Below are positions 10,991-20,724 of a stretch of 64,000 nucleotides of DNA, piece after piece. The position numbers and the translations under genes are program-made. This DNA is from Hemileia vastatrix (Eukaryota; Basidiomycota; Pucciniomycetes; Pucciniales; Zaghouaniaceae): NCBI GenBank assembly GCA_030280995.1, contig JASXTE010000009.1:2450501-2514500 (forward strand), written 5' to 3'. Every line of letters starts with the position of its first letter. The first letter of the stretch is position 1. Under the pieces are notes generated by a model, which searched no databases, was not told where the DNA came from, and saw only the letters and a program-made list of their open reading frames with translations.

Positions 10991-12918
10991 TTATTTATAT
11001 TTAAATTTTTTCAAGAGATTTTTAAGATCAGAGATTTCATTTTCTGGAATCCACTGGTCATATTCACTTGATTTATTTTTAAATCTTAATAGATACTCAA
11101 CCCCCTTTTCTTTTTTAAGGTGTCTCTTTTTAAGTATCTTTTCAATTTCTGCCTTTTCAACTATTTCTTCAGGTTGCTGTTTATGCCTTCCTGATCTTCT
11201 TGGAAATAGAGCAGTATCATTAGAATGGTATGGTTTTATAAGAGAAATAAGAAATACTGGATGTTTTCTATCATATGGTGCATATAGAATAGCCTCAACA
11301 GCATTATTACCAACCATCTTTTTAACTACAAATGGTGCAATGAATGGATCCTTCAATTTAACATTACCATTTAAATTGAAATGTAGTGTTGAAATAAGGA
11401 CTTCATCACCCTCTTTGAACATTTGTTCTTTATGGGCTTTATCCCATCTTTTCTTTTCATACTCAAATGCCTTATTTATACATTCTTGAGCATGTTTTCT
11501 GCATAATTCTAGCATCTAAAGAAAATATTTAGTACCTGGATGGATATCCAATCTAGGTAACTTATTAAGAGTTTTAGCAGGGATATTAGGTACATAACCC
11601 AACCATAACTCAAATGGCTTCTTGCCAGTGACAGAATGTACTGTACTATTGTATGCAAATTCTAAACCTGGGATAAGGGTTACCCAATCATACGTGAATT
11701 TTTCATTGTCTTTAAAATTAAGACCAAAAGCACAGTATCTTCTTATCATATCTTCTAAGGTTTGTATCATTTATTCTGCTAGCCCATCAGTTTGTTGATG
11801 GTGTGCTGTAGAAAGTTTTAATTGACACCCTGAAACATCCATAAGTGATGTCCAGAACTCAGAAGTAAGTTTAAGATCTCTGTCAGAAACTATTGCTTTC
11901 GGGAAAACTTCTATATTTAACATTTGTGTCCACCATAAAAAAGCTAAGTCCTTTCCAGAAACCTCTTTATGGGTAGGAATAAATTTACACATCTTTGTAA
12001 ATCTATCTACAATTACCCAGCAGGAGTTATAACTCTTATCCCCTGCTATTGGCAAACCTGTTACAAAGTCCATGTTAATTATATCCCATGGAGCTTTTGG
12101 TTACTCAATTTGTTGTAATAAACCAGCTCTTTTGCCTGTTAATCTTTTAGATTTTTGACAAGAATCACATGTTTCAACATATTTCTGAACATCTTCAGAC
12201 ATGTTAATCCACCAAGCTGTGTTTTTTACTCTGGTTAATGTTTTATGGTAGTCAAAATGACCTGCTAATATTTCATCATGACATATACTTAACATTAACT
12301 CCTTCATTGAAGGGGGAATTACAATTACATTACTTAATTTTTTCTTGTAATATATAAAACCATCCTCAATGGAAAATTTTCCTTTTTCTAATGCCTCTTT
12401 ATACTTATTTGGTAATGTTTTTATTAAAACATACATTGAAGCATTAGATGGATCATTTAATATTGTAGTGAGTTTACTCAAGTCAGGATCTGAAGCATAC
12501 ATATCAAGAATTGATTGAATAAAATCATCCTCAAGATCTACAATATAAATGCCATAAATGTTAATAATCTCTGACTCAGGAACATAAGCAGGATTATTAT
12601 CATTATTAGCAGACGTACTCTAGATAACAGATCTGCATTAGAGTGCAAGGTTCCTGCTCTATGTGTAATAGTCATCTGTCTTCTGTATTCTTTTACAGCT
12701 AATTGCCATCTAAACATGTGTCTATTAGGAGTTTTCATGTTTAAGAGTGACTTAACTGCACTACTTTTAGTTATTAACTCAAATTTTTGGTCTTCAAGGT
12801 AATAATGTAGCTTCTCAAGAGCCCATACTACTGCCAAACATTCAAGTTGAGTAGCACCATATTTCAATTCACTACTTCTCAGAGTACGTGAAATATAGCA
12901 GATTACTACTTCTGACAT
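10991..12918 (-). pseudogene. Pol C-terminal part, copy B: RNase H remainder, integrase, chromodomain
   Basis: Continues the RNase H domain interrupted at 12919. FELITKSSAV replaces FELITDCSAV, so a catalytic Asp is lost. A frame change near 12610 leads into the integrase HHCC finger (to CDSCQKSK) and the DDE core; in-frame stops lie at 12101, 11771 and 11516. The last block (10991-11515) holds the GPF module and a chromodomain: EIEKILKKRHLKKEKG, EYLLRFKNKSSEYDQW, IPENEISDLKNLLKKF, where aromatic and Leu/Trp positions match the chromo fold. Chromodomains direct such elements to heterochromatin; whether this one binds histone methyl-lysine is not shown. Confidence 0.85.
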
Positions 12919-12919
12919 T

Positions 12920-14027
12920 ATGGTAAGGTAAAATCTTACAGTCGCCTTGCTGTAAGCAGAATCCGGAGGAGATATGTGGATTTAGCTGAAAACCTGGTCC
13001 TTCCAATAAAAATATCAAAATGGGAATTCTAAATCACTAAGCTAACCAATCTACTTGGATCTGATTGATGAAAATAATGAAACTCTAAAATAATTAACGC
13101 TTATTGAGATTTAAAGAAAGTGGCTGTTGATAAAAGAAATACTGATAACAACAATTAAGGTGTACCAGTGAAAGATCTGAAAAGATTTACTTTTATGTTT
13201 TTATAATAATTTGAATTTTTATGAGACAGAAATAATCAAGTCCCAGTGATGAAGTCCTTTCTAAAGATACCCTGTATGAAGTGTTATTTAAATTGTTGAG
13301 TAGTATTTCTAAAATGTTATATATAAATATAAAGTTATAAGGGTATTACAAATTTATTTAATTTGTTGAGTAATAAAAAATGAGACCGTGGTGGTTAAAG
13401 ATTAAGCTGTATGTTGTATCCCCCCTCTCAATTTCGAGTTTGAGAGGCGCTTAAGTATTCCTAGTCACATGCCTAAGTTTTACCCTCCAGAGCTCTCCCA
13501 GAGTCAATCCGGAGCCTGTACGGAGTCCCAACGGAGTCAAAGCGAAGTCCGTCCAAACTTCCAGACTCAATTAGAACCTTTAAAACTATAATAAAAAAAA
13601 AGAAAATTTACACATGATAGAGCCACTTCCCCTTTACATACCAAACTAATTTTTGTAGTCTGCGCAGCTCTAATTACCCTGTGAAAATTCATCAAAGTTA
13701 AGTAATTTCTGAAAACGTAAATATTTCTATAAAACTTTAAAATTCATTTAAAAATATAAGAAAAATAGTAAAAATTCTGGAAAAACTTCCCAAGGTTCTT
13801 GAGTGACTCAACTTAATACTTATAAACTTTTCAGACCGTAAAAATAAGTTTTATCCGTAAAATAAATTGATTTCATGTAGGCTTTTGCTTTTGATCAATT
13901 TCTTCATATTTAAAACTCAAATAAAATAAATAAAACCCTTTTATAAAAAAATAATAACACCAATCTTGCACGCCGTAATATTTCTTTTTGCGTACTTAGG
14001 TGCCATACTAAACTTTAGGCTACCACA
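12920..14027 (-). repeat. Element F 3' LTR
   Basis: 1,108 bp, matching 23481-24647 nearly throughout. The main difference is a shorter CGGAGTC-type repeat tract at about 13505-13565, where the other LTR holds extra units. Bounded by the target copy ACATT on its left and the polypurine tract on its right. Confidence 0.95.
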
Positions 14028-14229
14028 TCCTCCCTCAAATTGAGAATGTCCCCATTCTTAAAACTTTGCATTAGTGGTTGAGCAATTCCAAAAGAATGAT
14101 CTTTTCTAATAAAATAATTTGATAAATTTGTTTTAGCTGGTCTTCTTTTAATTCTTTATAATAAAAACTTTTTTCTTCTTCTCTGGCTTGATATAACATA
14201 AAATAAAATAATATAAATCTTGTGATGAT

Positions 14230-14402
14230 TCCACTACTGAGAGCAAGGTTTGAATCCCTTCAGACTCCCATATACCAGTCTTCCTTCTTGTCACAGCATT
14301 GAGAGAGTGGATCTTCCTATGAGCCGAATACTCCTGATTCCAACCTCATAGGGCCCCCCACTGAGCCGAATTCTATGATTCCAATCTCGCCATAAGGTCC
14401 TC
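14230..14402. repeat. Short direct repeats in the F 3' region
   Basis: The blocks GAGCCGAATACTCCTGATT and GAGCCGAATTCTATGATT, each followed by CCAAYCT and then by an AGGGCC- or AGGTCC-like end, form an imperfect duplication of about 50 bp. No coding frame. Function unknown. Confidence 0.5.
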
Positions 14403-14694
14403 CAAGCTTCACACCAAAAAAATGGCCTAACTATGAGGCACTAAAAAAATCATTCCCTAAAATCCAACTACCATCCTAACTTCTGATTCCTTCATCACAA
14501 TTTTCAAACTTTGCTATACAGCAAACCCATAAAATACTTTTTCCAGGCTTCCAATAATAATTTTGACTTTAGACCATGTTAAAGCGCCACAAATTTCACC
14601 TAATTAACCATTATGCTTTCCTTAGCATAATCACCACCTAAAATTTTAACATCCTAAAGCTTATCAGCACCCAATTCCAGAAATAATTGAATAA

Positions 14695-15232
14695 CCAGTT
14701 TAGAGTCTTCGTGGACAGTCATAAATTAAAAGATTGAATTGAGTTATCCAAACAAGATTGACATTCCAGTTTAAAGTCTTGGTGGACCAAACATATAATC
14801 GATTGCCATTTTATGGTCTTGGTGGACCAAAGATTGTTTAGGTGCATAAATAACATGATATATTCCTAAGTAAGGCCTAGGCTTGACCAAATATTGAATA
14901 AATTTGATAATCCAGTTTAATGTCATAGTGGACCAAACATTTGATCGACAAGTAATCCAGTATAAGGCCATAGTGGTCCAATGAATGTTGAATTATCCTG
15001 CAGATATTAATTTTCCAGTTTAAAGTCATAGTGGACTAAACAATGAATGAACTACCAGTTTAACGTCATGATGGACCAAACATTTGATCAATAAGAAATC
15101 CAGTTTAAGGTCATGGTGGACCAAACATTTTGATAACACTCCAGTTTAAGGTCTTGGTGGACCTAACGAATCCAATAAAAAAATTTTTAACGATAGTCTT
15201 GAAAATTAGCCAGTTTAAAGTCTTGGAGGACT
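14695..15232. repeat. Array of about ten CCAGTTTAA hairpin units
   Basis: Units start at 14695, 14766, 14806, 14912, 14957, 15014, 15055, 15100, 15141 and 15210. Consensus on the plus strand: CCAGTTTAA, then a 4-base arm, a 6-base loop (TTGGTG or ATAGTG), and the complementary arm. Arms are GGTC/GACC in some units and AGTC/GACT in others, so stem bases change in pairs. Spacing varies from 40 to 75 bp, unlike a simple satellite. The array lies in the 3' non-coding part of element F, and related units occur at 16318-16480, 18112-18191 and 20133-20458. Confidence 0.75.
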
Positions 15233-15390
15233 AACAGATCCAAAATATGTATAAAAAACCTTAAAGAACGTCTTGAACAGTAAAATCCCATAGGTATTAA
15301 GTTTCCCTAGACCCTGTTTCCTGTCTAAACTATATGAATAAACTAAAAAGAATGATGACTGAAAAATAAAACTAAGAAATATAATAATAA

Positions 15391-15545
15391 TATTGATTTA
15401 ATTAATTATTATTATTTTTTTTTTATTTTAGTTTTATTTTTATTTATTATTTTTTTATTTATTTTATTTTTATTTATTTTTATTTTTATTTTCATTATTA
15501 TTATTTTTTTTTTTAATTTAAATTTTTTTTTTTAATTTAAAATAA
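15391..15545. repeat. Low-complexity A/T tract
   Basis: Runs of TTTTATTTTTATTTATT and ATTATT with long T homopolymers. A spacer in the F 3' region; no other feature is visible in it. Confidence 0.85.
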
Positions 15546-15643
15546 AAGATTTTAGAAAAGATAGTTTTGAAATAAAAGTTAAAATTTAATTTTAAAGAAA
15601 GATAAAAAAGGTAAAAAGAATTATCAAAATTAAAATTTTAAAA

Positions 15644-15683
15644 GATGTCCCCCAGCCATTTGATGAGCCGTACCCTCGACATC
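15644..15683. other. 40-base hairpin with a conserved loop (F 3' region)
   Basis: GATGTC (15644-15649) pairs with GACATC (15678-15683) around a loop holding CCCCAGCCATTTGATGAG. The diverged relic at 61458-61497 has the same length and loop, but its arms are GGTATC and GATACC. Two base pairs have changed on both sides, which supports a selected RNA or DNA hairpin. Confidence 0.55.
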
Positions 15684-15787
15684 ATACCCACATCCAAGTG
15701 CAACTTGATGTGGTTACACAATTTTGAGAAATTGAAAAGAAAAGAAAATAAATGAAAGTTTTTAGAAGATAATTTTTATAATGATGA

Positions 15788-16102
15788 TCACTGGGTGGGC
15801 TCCCTCCAATTTATAAAAATGATTAGAGATCACCAGTGAGCATCACCTTTACAATAATTCATAATATATATTAAAGAAAAGAAATCACAATCTAACATAA
15901 AAAAATCAAAAACAAAATAAAATAAAAAGAATCTTGAATCCGGCGTTGAGAGCAGTGTCTCTTGATTCGTTACAGTTTATAGTCTTAGTGGACTTCCTAT
16001 AATTAAAAGACAAAGCCAGGATTCAACTAGAAACAGGGAAAATTTTGGAAACAAACATTATGGGGTAATTGTGTATAGAGCAGCCAGCCCATCAATTACC
16101 CC
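15788..16102. other. Further hairpins in the F 3' region
   Basis: TCACTGG with CACCAGTGA (15788-15839), the AGTC/GACT unit at 15972-15995, and GGGGTAATT with AATTACCCC (16062-16102) around a loop with AGAGCAGCCAGC. The last loop recurs in the relic at about 35270-35325, where the flanking arms are less regular. Confidence 0.45.
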
Positions 16103-16317
16103 CACACTTGCCAATATTAAATTAAGAAGGTTCCCCTGTGAACACTTCTTCCAATAAATTTTAAAAATTTTCAAACACTATCTTCACCCATATTTTAAGA
16201 ATTTTAAGTTTTTTTGAAAATTTCAAAGAAGGTCTTCTTGAATTTCGTTAAGTTTCATCATAGTTTCGTCGCCCATATGCAGTGTAACGACAGTAAAGTA
16301 TTTTGATAAAAAGAAGA

Positions 16318-16480
16318 TAGTTTATCCTTGTTGCGGAGGTTGATAAGATTTTTATAAACATCATAGTTTATCCTCATTGCGGAGATATCCATAAAATTTT
16401 GTCGATATCATAGTTTATCCTCATTGCGGAGGTCATCATAAAATTTCGTTGATATTATAGTTTATCCTCATTGCGGAGGG
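16318..16480. repeat. Four TAGTTTATCCTC hairpin units
   Basis: Units at about 16318, 16363, 16410 and 16458, spaced by about 45 bp. Each reads TAGTTTATCCTC, ATTGCG, GGAGG: arms CCTC/GAGG around a 6-base loop. Same layout as the GGTC/GACC array but with different stem bases. The last unit overlaps the 3' end of the integrase frame. Confidence 0.7.
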
Positions 16481-17864
16481 AGACTTCGGCACTCCTGGTG
16501 CCTCTAGGATAGAACTGTTTCACTTGATCGGCCGCTACCCTCTTCTTCAATACTACTCCATCCAACTCTTCTAGCACATATGAACCGCCGGAAACTTGCT
16601 CCTTGATTTTATACGGTCCATTCCATCTATATGCAAACATCTTTCCCCACTGACTTTCCAAACTCCTATTATACACCAAGACCATATCTCCTGGATTCAA
16701 AGGTTTCCTTAATCGATGTGCCAACCGCTCATCCCAATATCTAACTGATTGTTTTCTGATCTTCATCATCCGCGAATATGCCTTTTCTAAATATTCTTCT
16801 TTCTTTTCTAGCTGCATCATTCTCGCACACAATAATTCTTCAGTAGTTTTGACCGTGTCCCAGTCAACTCCAAGATATGATTCAGCTTCTAAATCAACCG
16901 GTAAAACTGCTTTCTGTCCAAAAACAAGTTCATAAGGTGAAAATCCGGTTGTCCTTTTGTCAGTGATTCAATCAGCAAATAAAACTAAAGGTAAATAGTG
17001 CCTCCACTTTTCGGCACTTGTCCCACACATTTTAACTAAAGCATCCTTAATAACTTGATGCCCTCTTTCAAACATGCCTTCAGCTTCAGGATAATATGAG
17101 GTTGCTACCCTAACCTTTGATCCAACTTTCAATACGGCCTCTTTAAACTCTGTCCCAAATTCAGGACCTCCATCTACCGTCACCAACTTCATCACCCCTT
17201 ACCTATATACCCAATTATTCAAAAAAAATTCTGCCACATTTTTGGCAGTTAAATTAATAAGAGGCGCTGCCTCTACCCAACCAGATAAATCATCTCTGGC
17301 CACAATTAAATATTTATACCGTCCCTCTTTTATATGAACAGCATCTAAATTAACTCTCCCAAAGAGCGTATATTCACCGGTCGCGCATCCGGGTTCTTTT
17401 GGCCTTAAATAACTTTGTCTTTGACATTCTTTGCATGACTGAACCCACTGTTTAACAGCCATCTTCATGCCAGGCCACCAAAATCGATCAGAAATTCTTC
17501 TAAACGTTTCTCCAACTCCTCTATGCCCGAGATCTTCATGCAGTGATTTCAAAACTAATTCTTGCCCCTTCTCTTGATTTATAACTACTTGAGGATTTGG
17601 ATACCTTCTCCTCATTAAGCGTCGACCAGATAGGTAAAACGTAGATGACTTCCTCTTGATAGCCACCCATTCATCGTCTTCACAATCTTCTGGCCTCTCT
17701 AAAGTCAACAAATATTTGACTAACAAAAAATAAAATCCAGTCTGACCCCAGACTTCATCTTGAAAATTGATTAATATAATATCAATAGGGACTTCTCTAT
17801 CACCAATATCACCTGCACATGAATGAGACAATAATCGTTGACCCCTAAATAAATCTTTAATCAA
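16455..17864 (-). pseudogene. Element F integrase
   Basis: One frame broken by stops. It starts after the TGA at 17871, has an HHCC zinc finger (HEDLGHRGVGETF to CKECQRQS) and the core motifs NLDAVH, VDGGPEFG and the EGMFERGHQ helix for DDE. It ends in a GPY module (YRWNGPYKIKEQVSGGSY) before a basic tail. Stops: TAA at 17199 (between WVYR and the core strand) and TGA at 16968, where relatives of the family normally continue with Arg (CGA to TGA fits). No chromodomain follows. The frame from 16967 to 16832 is open and belongs to the same protein. Confidence 0.85.
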
Positions 17865-17870
17865 GCTATG

Positions 17871-19379
17871 TCATCGTTTTTCTTCTGAACCTTTGGATCC
17901 TTCGTAAACCGTATTTGAAAATACCTCTTTCTCTTTATCCACCCTTTTATTTAAATTCTCTAATTCTCCAACATATACACCATTCCTTAATTTACTACTA
18001 TCCCACACTACCAATCCATCTTCCTCTACATACACCACATCTTCTTCTACCTCCTTTCTACCAAATTTATCTACACCTTTTCCAACACCTTTATTAACAT
18101 AAAAACTATTTTCCAGCTTATCCTCTTGGTGGAGGTCATCATCACCATAATCTAAACACAATAATCCTGCCAGTTTAACCTCATGGGGGAGGTATGGAAA
18201 GTCTTCAGCTCCTTTAGTGCTGGCTTTGATAATAGGTATATCTTCATCGAACTTTTCTGAGTCTGAATCTTCTTCAGTGGGTGGTCTCCTTGATAAACCA
18301 TCTGGCATAGTAAAAGTATTGCCAGGCTTATGAACTAAATTGAACGAAAAATGTTGAATAAAAGCTACCCATCTCGTCATGGGTGCGTTCGGTAAACTTG
18401 GGGAATTAATCATCTGGATTAACGATTTCACATCCACTTGCAACTCAAAATGTTGCCCCCACAGAATATGCTGAAGTTTCTTCAGTAATTTTGCCACACC
18501 ACATAACTCCAATTTTGGTTGAGAATATTTTGATTTGACCTCAGTAAATACTACAGATTCATACCTAACTGGCCTGATGTAACCAGCTTTATCCATCTGA
18601 GACAAAACCGCCCCAGCTGCAATCTGACTTGAATCAACTGCTAAATAAATTCTGCCAGCATCTTTGCCATAATCCAACTTGTGCAGGACTAAATCCTTCC
18701 CCACAACCTCCTTCAACTTCACAAACGCCTTCTCACACTCTTCATCCCACTCCCAGTCTGCATCCTTTCTCTTTAACTGTCTCAATGGAGCTGCCAATGA
18801 AGAAAAGTCCTTAATAAACATTCTAAAATATACCCAAACGCCTAAAAACCCTCTGACTTTGGTCGTATTCTTGGGTCTTGGCCAGGACTGAATTTTGTTA
18901 ACTTTCTTCTTGGACATAATTCTACCCTCTCTACATACCACATGGCCTAATATTTCTAAGGCTGGCACACAACAGGAAAATTTTGAACCTGAAATAGTTA
19001 AACCAGCCTCTTCAATTCGAAACAAGATTCTTTCTAATGTAATTGCAAACTCCCAAATGAATTTGCGTATCCTGGGATTCTCTTCCAACACCTGGTTATC
19101 ATAGTCGGTTGTTGGTCCCTTAATTCCTCCATCATCTATAAAGATTCCAGCATATTGTGGAATTTCATTTTGAAGGATCCAAGCCATCTGAGCTTGATAA
19201 ACTGCAACCGAATTTGTTGCTTCTTGTGGTAATCTTGTTAACTGTAAACGTCCAAGTGGCGTATCGAATGTAGTGAGAGGCCTTGAGTCCGGATGTAACT
19301 CTCTTTCATCATATCCACCCATAATATCTCCCTGCAAACTCTTCGACAAACTCCTCAGCACTAGGCGGTATCCCAGCAT
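17871..19379 (-). pseudogene. Element F reverse transcriptase palm/thumb and RNase H
   Basis: Opens in a different frame from the upstream RT start. Visible: GYDERELHPDSRPLTTF, RLPQEATNSVAVYQAQM, the active-site box FIDDGGIKGP (Asp at about 82-83), LEILGHVVCREGRI (thumb), and RNase H with IYLAVDSS, KLELCGVAKLL and ELQVDVKSL. A long acidic linker to integrase (about residues 385-500) contains DLHQEDKLEN and LPHEVKL, which are encoded by the hairpin units at 18112-18191. At the 5' end, the strand that normally carries the first catalytic Asp, just before GYD, is missing where the frame changes near 19325. Confidence 0.85.
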
Positions 19380-20717
19380 CCTTTATTGTAACCCTATTTA
19401 ATTCCCTAAGATCATGAACAACTCTAAGCTTGCCATTTGGTTTCTTGATACAAAATACCGGACTAGAATAACTTGATGTTGATTGCTCATACAGTCCAGT
19501 GCGTATCCGTTCTCTGACAACTTCAATATAGGCTTCTTTTAATGCAGCCGGAATAGGAATCGGTTTCTGCTGCCACGGTTCATGACATACCACAGGAATC
19601 TTGTAAGGCTCCCCATAGGAATGCTTCAACACACCCCTCTCCTCTTCTACAAAAGCAATGGCCTTCTCTCGCTTGACCATCACATCCAACAAAAACTTCT
19701 TCTCTTCTCCAGACAACCAACCATCAGGTCCAAAATTAACAACACCCAGTCTCTCAAAAGTGATTCTTGACGTCTCAGAAAATTCAGGTGGATTCTTTAC
19801 CAAGGGACTTTCATAAGGATCTCTTGATAATCTTGGTCTTCTCAAGGGTGGATTTAATTCGGCAGGTAGCAGTTCATTAATAGGTCGAACTTTATTTGCT
19901 ACCTTCTTATATTTGGCTGCATCCACATCTAAATAAACTTGAGGTAAAACATTTACTTTTTATTTGCCATTAAAAATTTCATCGTCAGAATCAGAATAAG
20001 AAAAATTAGAAAAATATTTTATTTCATTTTTAAATTTTACCCTTTTCTCCTTTCCCTCGTCTAATTTATAAACAGATTTTCCAACACCTTTGCTTCCCTT
20101 ATCCAACAGTAAATCACCCGTAAAGAAAGTTGGCAGTTTAATCTCTTGCTGGAGGACCGGAAATGAATTTTCACAAAAATTATTTTTTTGTGTTTTAATT
20201 ATACTGAGATTTTTTATTGGACTTTGATAAGATTTTCCCAGTTTACCCTCTTGCTGGAGGTCCATAATAGAAGGAGATACTTGCAGTTTAACCTCTTGCT
20301 GGAGGTCCAGAATAACATTTTCACATAAGTTATTTTTTTGTGTTTTAATTATACCAAGATTTTTAATCGTATTTTGATGTGATTTTTGCAGTTTACCCTC
20401 TTGCTGGAGGTCCGGAATAGAAGGAGATAATTGCAATTTAACCTCTTGCTGGAGGTCATAAAACATACCCTTCCAATTTTTATCCAACCTAATTTGGCCC
20501 ATTTTGCCTTTTTTACCATTTTTAAATTTAATAGAAAAACAGGGAAAATCCAATAAACATATAGAAAAGTCCAAAACGTATTTGCACTCCAAAGTAATAT
20601 TAACAGAAAATAATTGAGAATCCACTTGAATTATCTCCAAGTGAGCTGACCTATTGCAATCCGGGATCTCATCCTGAGGAGAGATTACAACATTAGAGTG
20701 ATCAGCCCCTGCTACCC
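19309..20717 (-). pseudogene. Element F Pol N-terminal region with hairpin-encoded repeats, then RT fingers
   Basis: Lies in the -1 frame relative to protease and is open from the T-TTT-TTG site at 20718. It first encodes GVAGADHSNVVIS and a linker with repeated DLQQEVKL/DLQQEGKL units, then a TAA at 19960 and the RT fingers: VRPINELLPAELNPPLRR, a LEYLKL-like acidic helix, PVVCHEPWQQKPIPIPAAL, KKPNGKLRVVHDLRELNRV and FVEEFAGR. After that the frame is lost where the palm Asp strand should follow. The repeated linker is not a known Pol domain. Confidence 0.7.
20133..20458. repeat. Five hairpin units inside F coding sequence
   Basis: Units at 20133, 20238, 20283, 20388 and 20432 read CAGTTTAMCCTC, TTGCTG, GAGGTC, with arms CCTC/GAGG (the first has TCTC). 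They are embedded in a longer repeat of about 150 bp (20175-20308 resembles 20325-20458). On the coding strand each unit is translated as DLQQE(V/G)KL. Confidence 0.75.
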
Positions 20718-20724
20718 CAAAAAA
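20712..20724 (-). promoter_or_regulatory. Candidate -1 ribosomal frameshift site (T TTT TTG, then stop)
   Basis: On the coding strand the protease frame ends CAT TTT TTG GGG TAG. T-TTT-TTG has the X-XXY-YYZ form in the correct register, and the -1 frame entered there stays open into Pol for about 250 codons. A plain one-base deletion or insertion would look the same; no second copy of F is available for comparison. Confidence 0.4.
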
